DNA of 5,066 nt from RGIG2707 sp045600065 (GCA_045600065.1 JAZRXE010000094.1:1-5066); one strand, 5' to 3'; shown: positions 1 to 5,066, counted from the stretch's first letter. Numbers and translations: made by a program. The notes: generated from the letters alone by a model not told the origin.

Positions 1-46
1 ATCCTTTGATTTTCTCGATTTTCTCCTGTTTTTCCCCTTTTTCCAC

Positions 47-116
47 ACTAAATTCATCGATTTCCCATACTAAATCCAAGCGTTTATCTACTGTGGGATT
101 TACTTTGGGAATTTAC
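47..116. repeat. Four-copy TAAATYC motif in nested inverted arrangement
   Basis: Two direct copies, ACTAAATTC (47-55) and ACTAAATCC (69-77), lie exactly 22 bp apart inside a 13-bp repeat that matches at 11 of 13 positions (43-55 and 65-77). Two inverted copies follow: GGGATTTACT (95-104) and GGGAATTTAC (107-116). The outer pair TAAATTC/GAATTTA (49-55 with 109-115) and the inner pair TAAATCC/GGATTTA (71-77 with 96-102) are perfect 7-bp inverted repeats, one nested in the other. This could be a protein-binding array, the edge of a small repeat element, or chance in AT-rich DNA. The function is unknown. Confidence 0.4.
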
Positions 117-120
117 GAAA

Positions 121-140
121 ATGCAGAAAGATGCAGAAAG
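121..140. repeat. 10-bp tandem duplication
   Basis: The unit ATGCAGAAAG occurs twice head to tail (121-130, 131-140) and is followed by a partial AAAG. It lies just beyond the terminator hairpin of the minus-strand peptidase gene. On the minus strand it gives a pyrimidine-rich tract that may help termination. It is probably a simple slippage duplication. Confidence 0.6.
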
Positions 141-169
141 AAAGACCGGGGCAGTTCAGTCTGCCCCGG
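130..169 (-). terminator. Intrinsic terminator of the minus-strand M20 peptidase gene
   Basis: A perfect 9-bp GC-rich stem, CCGGGGCAG (146-154) with CTGCCCCGG (161-169), closes a 6-base loop. It starts about 30 bases after the peptidase stop codon. Read on the minus strand, it is followed by the T-rich run TCTTTCTTTCT. The U tract is interrupted by C residues, so termination may be less sharp than at a classical site, but the stem is strong and well placed. Little T-rich sequence follows it on the plus strand, so it probably acts on the minus strand only. Confidence 0.75.
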
Positions 170-200
170 CCTGGGATGCTTGATTTTACCTGCTTGATCG

Positions 201-1466
201 CTATTTAACGATGGAATCCAGGCCTTCAACGCCTGCGCACAGCAGAGCCATCAGGAAGGTCTCCTGGACGGGCTTGTAGGCGCCGGGAATGGGATATTGC
301 TCCAGCAGAGTGTGGTTGCGGGTATTCTTGTCGGTGCCTTCGGGATACCAGCCGCGGCCTATGCAGATGGCGGGCAGGCCCTTGCCGATGGCGATGTTGG
401 CATTGGTGGAACCGCCGTGTGCGAACTCGGGCTCGACACCCAGGTACTTGATGGCGGAGTAGCATGCCTCGACCATGGGGATGTGGCAGTCCTGAACGCC
501 TGCGGGAACCTCGCAGTACTGCTTGGAATCCCAGGTGATGGTGTCCTTGCCCCAGCGTGCGGTCTCCTCGTCGCAGGCTTCCTGAACTGCTGCGAAGCAG
601 CGGTCGCGAAGCTCGTCCAGAATGGCCTGATCGTTGGAACGGATGTTGAACTTGATCTGAGCCTGGGGAACGATGGCGTGGACGCCGGCGTCGTTTCCGG
701 CGTGGAAGTTGGATACGCAGAATGTGGTCTTGGGATCTTCGGGAACCTGGAAATCTGCGATCTTGGCTACGGCTCTGGCAGCGGCGTGCAGAGCGTTGGC
801 CATCTTGCCGAAGGCGCCGTAGGCGTGGCCGCCTATGCCGTAGAAGTTCACTTCGTAGGTACGGAAGCCTGTGGCCTCGAAGGTGACGCTGGCCATGTCG
901 CCGCCGTCGATGCTTATGGTGGCATCGATCTGGCCTTCGTGGTCATCCAGGAAATCCTTCATTCCGCCCAGAGAACCCATTCCCTCCTCGCGGGTGGTGC
1001 CTACAAAATAGATGTCTCCCTTGGTCTTTATGCCTGCCTTGTTCAGTCCGCGCACGCAGGAAAGGATCATGGCAAGAGCTCTGGTATCGTCGCCGATGCC
1101 GGGAGCGTGGATGAAGCCGTCATCGCTGATTGTGACTTCCTTGACGGAGCCGAAGGGAAACACGGTGTCCAGATGGCCTTCCACCAGGATGGTGGGACCT
1201 TCTCCGGTGCCCCTGCGCAGGCCGACCACGCTGCCGCCTCTGTCGATGTGGATGTCTTCCAGACCTTCAGCCTCTAACATGGACTTGAAGAGAGCTGCCT
1301 TGTTCTCTTCGTGGAATGTGGGAGCCTCGACCTTTACCAGCTCGATCTGCTGGGCGATGGCTTTGTCCTGATCTTCTTCGATGGCCTTCAGTCCGGCCTG
1401 CACGCTGTCCATAGCCAGCAGTTTCTCGAACTTTTCGGCGATCTCTTTAGAAACCTGATAATCCAT
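201..1466 (-). CDS. M20 family metallopeptidase (amidohydrolase), complete
   Basis: This 421-residue cytosolic zinc-dependent hydrolase of the M20/M25/M40 family probably cleaves a peptide or N-acyl amide bond. All the expected metal and catalytic residues are visible: H98 and D100 in VEGHLDTVFP, D126 in GIGDDTRA, the glutamate pair E160-E161 in TREEGMGSLGG, D187 in SIDGGD, and a late histidine, H385, in NHTLLEQYP. The GIGGHAYG stretch (210-217) marks the lid or dimerisation domain, and HGGSTNANI (350-358) matches the usual C-terminal GGTDAN-like segment. Length is normal for the family (about 400-420). No signal peptide is seen. The ATG start is supported by AGGAGGA 4-5 bases upstream. The gene is monocistronic, with a candidate promoter at 1514-1542 and a terminator hairpin at 146-169. 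It is divergent from the transporter and second M20 gene, with decayed DNA between. Exact substrate is not readable; a tripeptidase-like, acetylornithine-deacetylase-like or YgeY-like role is possible. Confidence 0.95.
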   Translation of the reverse strand: MDYQVSKEIAEKFEKLLAMDSVQAGLKAIEEDQDKAIAQQIELVKVEAPTFHEENKAALFKSMLEAEGLEDIHIDRGGSVVGLRRGTGEGPTILVEGHLDTVFPFGSVKEVTISDDGFIHAPGIGDDTRALAMILSCVRGLNKAGIKTKGDIYFVGTTREEGMGSLGGMKDFLDDHEGQIDATISIDGGDMASVTFEATGFRTYEVNFYGIGGHAYGAFGKMANALHAAARAVAKIADFQVPEDPKTTFCVSNFHAGNDAGVHAIVPQAQIKFNIRSNDQAILDELRDRCFAAVQEACDEETARWGKDTITWDSKQYCEVPAGVQDCHIPMVEACYSAIKYLGVEPEFAHGGSTNANIAIGKGLPAICIGRGWYPEGTDKNTRNHTLLEQYPIPGAYKPVQETFLMALLCAGVEGLDSIVK

Positions 1467-1513
1467 TTTTTCCTCCTGTAATAAGTAATATTCATTAAAA
1501 ATCAGCTGGTTTC

Positions 1514-1542
1514 ATTATCTCTTATTTCCGCCCGCTGCACAA
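1514..1542 (-). promoter_or_regulatory. Candidate sigma-A promoter for the minus-strand M20 gene
   Basis: On the minus strand, TTGTGC (1542-1537) is followed by a 17-base spacer and GATAAT (1519-1514). The -10 box matches the consensus at five of six positions, while the -35 box matches only at TTG. It lies about 50 bases upstream of the ATG, which would leave a short leader of roughly 40 bases ending in a strong AGGAGGA. The -35 box overlaps the inverted repeat at 1535-1552, so a regulator could act there. Confidence 0.4.
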
Positions 1543-1570
1543 TGGGGTGCAGTAAATTTTGTGCGGCGGG
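1531..1570. repeat. Overlapping, mutually exclusive hairpins at the peptidase promoter
   Basis: CTGCAC (1535-1540) can pair perfectly with GTGCAG (1547-1552) around a 6-base loop. The longer arm CCCGCTGCAC (1531-1540) can instead pair with GTGCGGCGGG (1561-1570), with one G-T wobble in ten pairs. The two structures share one arm and cannot form together. The element overlaps the candidate -35 box of the peptidase gene. It could be an operator, an old terminator or attenuator, or part of the degraded sequence next to the ATPase pseudogene. Confidence 0.35.
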
Positions 1571-1595
1571 GACGGGCAGGGAACGGAGCGTTTGT

Positions 1596-2015
1596 TCAGA
1601 TCGTTTCTCCCGGTGAGAGCAAAAAACAAACTGATCCATGATCAGGATTGCTGCCAGCCGTCTCTCTTGTTTCCGCCATAAGCTGACATGAATTCCGCAA
1701 AGGAACGCGGATACACATGCACTTGATCGTCTCTGCCTCGAAATTTCGTGATATATCTTTGGGTAAGAACCGGGCATTGCAGCCGATCACATATTCGGTC
1801 AGGGCATAAGGATCCCGATACGGTTTGTTCTGTCTGTCATCGAAAGCAATCTTGATGATGTGATCCTGATCGATCCCCTGTTCGATCAGATATGAATAAT
1901 ACAATTCAAACAGAAGATAGGATTTGCCGATGAAAAACAGTCGAGATATCAATAAAAGACAGGCTTGCCTGGCAAAACTGAATGTAATAAATTTACTTAA
2001 TTGGGGAAAATTCAT
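1596..2015 (-). pseudogene. Decayed AAA_14/DUF4143-type ATPase gene fragment
   Basis: The 139-codon open frame contains two pieces recalling P-loop ATPases of the AAA_14/DUF4143 type (usually about 400 residues), but it is broken in several ways. Recognisable similarity runs from about 1949 to 1642. The first piece (residues 29-76) has IGKSYLLF, GIDQDHIIKIAFDD and YRDPYALTEYV, as after the Walker A loop. The second starts directly at VIGCNARFLPKDI, which normally follows Walker B, so roughly 45-50 residues including Walker B are missing. A one-base loss near 1750 then shifts the frame. The natural continuation, TKFRGRDDQVHVYPRSFAEF and onward, reads in another frame until TGA at 1644-1642. 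The first glycine of Walker A is lost, the native N-terminus is absent, and almost nothing of the C-terminal DUF4143 part remains. The protein is surely not functional. Family assignment is from recalled motifs and no search was run. Confidence 0.8.
1618..1645 (-). terminator. Weak hairpin with T-run inside the ATPase pseudogene
   Basis: On the minus strand, CTGATC (1645-1640) and GATCAG (1636-1631) form a 6-bp stem around a 3-base loop, followed by TTTGTTTTTTGC. The T-run is good but the stem is short and half A-T, so termination would be weak. It sits where the pseudogene frame ends and may be a chance structure in decayed sequence. Confidence 0.25.
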
Positions 2016-2087
2016 TTTAATGTAATTTTATAAGTGTATAAATGATTTGGATGGTATTTTGCATTCATCAAGTAAAATAGAAGGTGG

Positions 2088-2399
2088 GTGGCATCAACAA
2101 CATATAACTCAAATGCGAGGATCGTCAGTCTGGCAAACAATGCGATTCTTGCATTGATCAGTAATGGTTTGTCAACTTTATCCGGTGCGTTTATGTCTGT
2201 TGTAGGGATAATTATGTCCACATTTGACACTGGTGATAATTTATACTATACTACAACAAGATATGTCAGAACGGATGGCAGCGGTCATATTGAGCACTAT
2301 GATAAGAGATGGATCTATTCTGACAGTAGCCGAACCGATCTGGTCGGCATTATTGAAACAGCAATTGTGACTGAATCTTCAATTGTTAAGTCCAATTAA
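2088..2399 (+). CDS. Orphan hypothetical protein, probable N-terminally truncated secreted-protein remnant
   Basis: The frame gives 103 residues from a GTG start and belongs to no family I can name with certainty. It begins with a polar STTYNSNARIVSLANN-like segment, then a moderately hydrophobic glycine/serine-rich stretch (about residues 20-45, around GAFMSVVGIIMSTF). It ends in a tyrosine-rich part of probable beta strands (YYTTTRYVR, then HYDKRWIYSDSSRTDLVG, about 53-87). This layout recalls the C-terminal halves of small secreted Gram-positive proteins that normally start with a signal peptide and a longer N-terminal region, both missing here. An in-frame TAA at 2073-2075 blocks extension. 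The purine run AGAAGGTGG lies almost against the GTG, too close for a normal ribosome binding site. It is AT-richer than the flanking metabolic genes. It may be a pseudogene remnant or a small accessory protein; expression is doubtful. Confidence 0.4.
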   Translation: MASTTYNSNARIVSLANNAILALISNGLSTLSGAFMSVVGIIMSTFDTGDNLYYTTTRYVRTDGSGHIEHYDKRWIYSDSSRTDLVGIIETAIVTESSIVKSN

Positions 2400-2421
2400 A
2401 ATGACAGGATTGATTATTTCC

Positions 2422-2709
2422 ATGAATCTGAAACAACAAGCAGGATTCTATATTCTTATGCTGCTGCTGGAGCTGCAGATCCTGGGAGACTCCGATCGGG
2501 CGTTTGCTCTGCAGGGCGGGGCACACGCATACAGTCGGCCGCTGCTGTTTGGTTGGGCGATCCTCTATGCGGCCATATGTTTGGTGATCTACCGCTCCGT
2601 AGAAAAGAGGGTAAAAAGCGGCCATAAGATGATTTTTCTGCTGACCGGCGGTGCGGCTGTAACGCTCTGCATGAGGCTGTATTCCCTGCTCTGTTTTGCT
2701 CCGCGCTGA
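2422..2709 (+). CDS. Small three-helix membrane protein, unknown function
   Basis: From the ATG at 2422 this encodes 95 residues with three hydrophobic segments: about 8-22 (FYILMLLLELQIL), 41-59 (PLLFGWAILYAAICLVIY) and 70-91 (MIFLLTGGAAVTLCM to the end). A polar loop of about 18 residues follows helix 1, and a basic SVEKRVKSGHK linker joins helices 2 and 3. No enzymatic motif is visible and I do not recognise the family. The start is uncertain. ATG 2422 has AGGA 12 bases upstream; ATG 2401 lies one base after the stop of the preceding frame and would suit translational coupling, but has no clear ribosome binding site; TTG 2383 is also in frame. A convincing terminator 45 bases after the stop and sensible codon use support a real gene. 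It could also be the surviving end of a larger membrane protein. Confidence 0.5.
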   Translation: MNLKQQAGFYILMLLLELQILGDSDRAFALQGGAHAYSRPLLFGWAILYAAICLVIYRSVEKRVKSGHKMIFLLTGGAAVTLCMRLYSLLCFAPR

Positions 2710-2753
2710 TCCTTTTTTGTCATATCTGAGGCAAAATGCCATCATCTTGCATG

Positions 2754-2792
2754 CCGGGCACTGCCGATCTCGCGGTGCCCGGTTATATTTAT
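2754..2792 (+). terminator. Intrinsic terminator after the small membrane protein gene
   Basis: CCGGGCACTGC (2754-2764) pairs with GCGGTGCCCGG (2772-2782) over 11 bp with a single G-T wobble and a 7-base loop. It is followed by TTATATTTAT. Its place about 45 bases after the stop at 2709 and the T-rich flank on the plus strand only suggest that it ends transcription of the small membrane protein gene. It would also insulate the transporter promoter downstream. Confidence 0.7.
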
Positions 2793-2844
2793 ACGAATCC
2801 GGGAAAGCGGGAGCGCTTTTCTCTGTCTCCGTGCACATTCCGTC

Positions 2845-2873
2845 TTGAAAACAGCCCTGTTTTGTGATTAAAT
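2845..2873 (+). promoter_or_regulatory. Candidate promoter of the transporter-peptidase operon
   Basis: TTGAAA (2845-2850) and TTAAAT (2868-2873) are separated by 17 bases; the alternative -10 TAAATA (2869-2874) gives a spacing of 18. The -35 box matches the consensus at five of six positions and the -10 box is weaker. The leader to the ATG at 2922 would be about 40 bases. The spacer holds a perfect palindrome and the leader another inverted repeat, so repression or activation by one or two regulators is plausible. Confidence 0.45.
2848..2863. promoter_or_regulatory. 16-bp palindrome between -35 and -10, candidate operator
   Basis: AAAACAG (2848-2854) and CTGTTTT (2857-2863) are perfect 7-bp inverted arms around a 2-base centre. 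The element touches the -35 box and fills the spacer of the candidate transporter promoter, the classical place for a repressor operator. As RNA it has too small a loop to form a good terminator, which favours a dimeric DNA-binding protein. No regulator gene is in the window. Confidence 0.45.
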
Positions 2874-2897
2874 AAACGATATCTATCTGTTTATTTA
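2869..2897. repeat. 9-bp inverted repeat in the transporter leader
   Basis: TAAATAAAC (2869-2877) and GTTTATTTA (2889-2897) are perfect inverted arms around an 11-base spacer that contains GATATC. It overlaps the candidate -10 box and ends about 12 bases before the AGGACAGG ribosome binding site at 2909-2916. It could be a second operator or a weak AT-rich leader hairpin. It lacks the GC content and T-run of a terminator. Confidence 0.45.
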
Positions 2898-2921
2898 GAA
2901 CATATTTTAGGACAGGCAATT

Positions 2922-4175
2922 ATGAAAAAATACAACGGAAAGATCCATTACGGATGGATCGTGGCCTTTGGCTGCTGCATCATGATGATGTTCAGCATGG
3001 GCGTGGTCTTCAATACTTACAGCCAGTTTATAAAGCCTATATGCGCAGACATGGGCTTTACCCGCCAGCAGATGGGCGTCAGCTCAACGATACACTCTGT
3101 GGCAGGCATTGTTTTCTCTCTGTTCTGGGGTAAGATACAGAAGAGCATAGACATCAAAAAGTGGATGATAGGCGCATCCATACTGATGCCGGCATTTTAT
3201 TATTGCTATTCCTTTGCAACCAATCTGCTGTTCTATTACGGCATTGCGGTCCTGGTCTCCGTGGCCAGCCTTTTTGTGGGCAACCTGGTCATGAACGCCA
3301 TCATAGGCAACTGGTTCATCAAGGACAGAGGTACTGCCATCGGCGTCATCGGCATGGGCAGCGGTCTGGGCGGCATGATCTTCAGCAATGTGATCAACGC
3401 CATGATCCAGGCCAAGGGCTGGAGAATGACCTACAGAATGATGTCTCCCATTATCCTGTTCGTTGCTCTTCCCATGGTTTTGTTTGTGATTAAAGTCACC
3501 CCCGAGGAAATGGGTCTTGAGCCCTACGGAATCGAAGAACTCAAGGAGTTCCAGTCCGGCAGCGGCGCCAAGATCGAGGTCCCCAAGGACGGCATCAGCT
3601 ACGAGGAAGCCATCAAGACTCCCACCTTCTGGCTCACCGCATTGGCCGACGTGGGCATGGTAATGGCCATCTGCATGTTCTACCAGACCGTATCTCCCCA
3701 CCTTTCCGACAGCGGCTATTCCACCACCTTTGCCGCCACTGTCACCTCCATCAGCCTGGGCTGCATGGCCGCAGGCAAGGTTATACTGGGCAAGATGCTG
3801 GACAAGCTTGGCATACGCAAGGGCATTATGGTGGCAAACCTGAGCACCTTCCTGGGCACTCTTGCCATGATATTCTGCACCAACAAGATACTGATCCCCT
3901 TCATCTTCCTGGGCACCGCGCTGGGCTGCTCCTTCGGCTCCATCTGCACACCCATGTCCACGCTGAAGATCTTCGGAAACAAGGATTACAACAATATTTA
4001 CGGCAAGCTCAGCGCCTTTGTATCCATGGGCTCTGCGGCTGCCCCCATTATTTCCGGCTGGGGCTATGATACCTTCGGCAGCTATATTCCCGTTTACTGG
4101 GCAGGTCTGGTCGTGATTGCACTGTCCACCGTACTGATGATGACTGCCATCAGCAAAGCAGAGGCTAAGGCGTAG
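2922..4175 (+). CDS. MFS transporter, OFA (oxalate/formate antiporter)-like, complete
   Basis: This 417-residue, probably 12-helix inner-membrane carrier belongs to the major facilitator superfamily. The opening KIHYGWIVAFGCCIMMM is typical of OFA-like and monocarboxylate-type members. The loop 2-3 signature is degenerate (GKIQKSIDIKK, 70-80), while its loop 8-9 copy is well kept (GKMLDKLGIRKG, 290-301). Further marks are GNWFIKDRGTAIGVIGMGSG (129-148) around helices 4-5, GWRMTYRMM (166-174), the central cytoplasmic loop (about 192-235, with the KTPTFW segment that starts the second half), and the last helix at about 388-410 ending in a polar SKAEAKA tail. The ATG is preceded by AGGACAGG (2909-2916). 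Substrate is not readable; family members carry small carboxylates. The M20 peptidase 42 bases downstream suggests a peptide, N-acyl amino acid or amino-acid-derived acid. Expression is probably controlled from the palindrome-rich region just upstream. Confidence 0.92.
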   Translation: MKKYNGKIHYGWIVAFGCCIMMMFSMGVVFNTYSQFIKPICADMGFTRQQMGVSSTIHSVAGIVFSLFWGKIQKSIDIKKWMIGASILMPAFYYCYSFATNLLFYYGIAVLVSVASLFVGNLVMNAIIGNWFIKDRGTAIGVIGMGSGLGGMIFSNVINAMIQAKGWRMTYRMMSPIILFVALPMVLFVIKVTPEEMGLEPYGIEELKEFQSGSGAKIEVPKDGISYEEAIKTPTFWLTALADVGMVMAICMFYQTVSPHLSDSGYSTTFAATVTSISLGCMAAGKVILGKMLDKLGIRKGIMVANLSTFLGTLAMIFCTNKILIPFIFLGTALGCSFGSICTPMSTLKIFGNKDYNNIYGKLSAFVSMGSAAAPIISGWGYDTFGSYIPVYWAGLVVIALSTVLMMTAISKAEAKA

Positions 4176-4217
4176 AGCTTTAATATAGTCTATTTATAAC
4201 CACTCAAGGAGGAAAAT

Positions 4218-5066
4218 ATGAGTTACGAAATCACTCAGAAGAACTGCGGCGAGCATCTTTCCGGTGCTGTTCAGTTCCAGACCCGCTCCAAGGACATCGA
4301 AGCACAGACTGACTGGGCTCCGTTCTTTGGACTGCACGACTACATTCTCAAGACCTATCCCAACATCGCTTCCAAGCTGGAGCACGAGGTGGTAGGCAAG
4401 GCCGGACTGCTGTTCACCTGGAAGGGTACCGGCAAATCCAAGGCTCTGCCCATGTTCATGATGGCTCACATGGACGTCGTTCCCGAAGGCGACTGGGACG
4501 CATGGAAGTTCCCTCCCTTCGAAGGAAAGATCGATGACGGTCATGTCTGGGGCCGCGGCGCATCCGACTGCAAGGCTCAGATGATCGCTCAGCTGGAAGC
4601 AGTAGAATATCTGCTCTCCACCGGCTATCAGCCTGATTATGATATTTATATGGCTTACTGCTACAACGAAGAGGTTGCTGGCGGCGATTCCGTCTCCAGC
4701 GCCAAGTACATGGCTGACCATCTGGTAGCCAAGGGCGTCAAGGCAGGCGTTACCCTGGACGAGGGCGGCGGCATGAGACCCGGCTCCATGTTCAAGTGCG
4801 AGGGCACCTGGTGCGCACTGACCGTAGCTGAAAAAGGCTACTGCGATTTCGAGATCTACAGACTGGACGAGGGCGGCCACTCCAGCAAGCCTCATAAGGG
4901 CGGCGCTCTGGAATACATTGCCGAATCCATCCTTGCCATCGCAAACAACCAGCTGCCTTACCGCATCACCCCCGCTGTAAAGGCCCGTTTTGAGCAGCTG
5001 GCTCCTTATATGAAGGATAAGGAACTTGGTAAGCTCTTCTCCGACGTGGAAGGCAACTGGGAACAG
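4218..5066 (+). CDS. M20 family metallopeptidase, carboxypeptidase S/PM20D1-like, 3' end outside window
   Basis: The first 283 codons are open to the window edge, so the protein is partial only because of the window; family members have about 450-500 residues. The catalytic part is clear: H84 and D86 in MAHMDVVPEGDW, the bridging metal ligand D117 in WGRGASDCK, the glutamates E151-E152 in YNEEVAGGDS, D181 in LDEGGG, and the dimerisation-domain start GGHSSKPH (219-226). LSGAVQFQTRS near the N-terminus and FPPFEGKIDDGHVWGRGA are typical of the carboxypeptidase S/PM20D1 branch of M20A, which hydrolyses peptides or N-acyl amino acids. No signal peptide is seen, unlike the secreted or vacuolar eukaryotic relatives. 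A cysteine (C118) follows D117 where many relatives have Asp or Met. A perfect AAGGAGG (4206-4212) lies 5 bases before the ATG. It follows the transporter by 42 bases without a terminator, so co-transcription is likely. The last metal-binding histidine lies beyond the window. Confidence 0.92.
   Translation, partial: MSYEITQKNCGEHLSGAVQFQTRSKDIEAQTDWAPFFGLHDYILKTYPNIASKLEHEVVGKAGLLFTWKGTGKSKALPMFMMAHMDVVPEGDWDAWKFPPFEGKIDDGHVWGRGASDCKAQMIAQLEAVEYLLSTGYQPDYDIYMAYCYNEEVAGGDSVSSAKYMADHLVAKGVKAGVTLDEGGGMRPGSMFKCEGTWCALTVAEKGYCDFEIYRLDEGGHSSKPHKGGALEYIAESILAIANNQLPYRITPAVKARFEQLAPYMKDKELGKLFSDVEGNWEQ

Noticed and set aside
6..197. Plus-strand 63-codon frame at the window start
   Set aside because: It passes through the repeat array and the terminator hairpin of the minus-strand gene, has a low-complexity serine/phenylalanine-rich start and no ribosome binding site.
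297..1277. Long plus-strand open frame of 326 codons antisense to the M20 peptidase
   Set aside because: It lies wholly inside the well-supported minus-strand gene and has the Gly/Ala/Val/Asp-rich make-up of a GC-biased antisense shadow. It has no ribosome binding site or recognisable motif.
1502..1777. Minus-strand open frame of 91 codons overlapping the ATPase pseudogene
   Set aside because: It is an alternative frame of the pseudogene region; the conserved family residues lie in the two other minus frames. Only a short part (about 1620-1575) may hold family debris.
2012..2230. Minus-strand open frame of 72 codons opposite the orphan secreted-protein-like frame
   Set aside because: No ribosome binding site or motif is visible, and the plus-strand frame has the more protein-like sequence. 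It is probably a shadow.
2386..2919. Minus-strand open frame of 177 codons opposite the small membrane protein
   Set aside because: It runs through the terminator hairpin and the transporter promoter, has no domain and an unlikely composition, and covers an opposite-strand frame with clear membrane segments.
3084..3701. Minus-strand open frame of 205 codons within the MFS gene
   Set aside because: It is histidine- and aspartate-rich antisense sequence of a membrane-protein gene, with no motif and no start signal.
4176..4217. Possible terminator or promoter between the transporter and the second M20 gene
   Set aside because: The 42-base gap is AT-rich with TATA-like runs but has no stable hairpin and no paired -35/-10 boxes at suitable spacing, so read-through from the transporter is the simpler reading.
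4194..4895. Minus-strand open frame of 233 codons within the second M20 gene
   Set aside because: It is antisense to a gene with full catalytic motifs and an ideal ribosome binding site, so it is a shadow frame.

Overview
The window looks like chromosomal DNA from an anaerobic, low-to-mid GC Firmicute (Clostridia-like) with an amino-acid or peptide-based lifestyle. The basis is indirect: strong AGGAGG-type ribosome binding sites, two M20 metallopeptidases around an OFA-like MFS carrier, and the remains of an AAA_14/DUF4143-type ATPase of a kind common in Clostridia. No RNA gene, CRISPR array or intact mobile element was seen.

Layout. Positions 1-200 are AT-rich and noncoding or nearly so. 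They hold four copies of a TAAATYC-like motif arranged as nested inverted repeats, a 10-bp tandem duplication, and a strong hairpin terminator for the first gene. Positions 201-1466 (minus strand) encode a complete M20 family metallopeptidase. Positions 1467-2921 are a gene-poor, partly decayed island: a candidate promoter with overlapping hairpins for the minus-strand peptidase, a broken ATPase gene (minus), a 103-codon orphan reading frame resembling the tail of a secreted protein (plus), a small three-helix membrane protein (plus) with a good terminator, and then a regulatory region with two stacked inverted repeats in front of the transporter. Positions 2922-4175 (plus) encode a complete MFS transporter. 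From 4218 to the window end (plus) runs a second M20 peptidase of the carboxypeptidase S/PM20D1-like kind, 42 bases after the transporter and cut by the window edge.

How the genes may work together. The transporter and the downstream peptidase have no terminator between them and probably form one operon. The minus-strand M20 peptidase is transcribed away from them. A reasonable inference is a small-peptide or N-acyl-amino-acid use module: the carrier moves a substrate or product and the cytosolic hydrolases cleave an amide bond. The substrate cannot be read from the sequence. I found no convincing new system. The points most worth checking are the palindromes at the transporter promoter, the pairing of an MFS carrier with M20 hydrolases, and the traceable decay path of the ATPase pseudogene.
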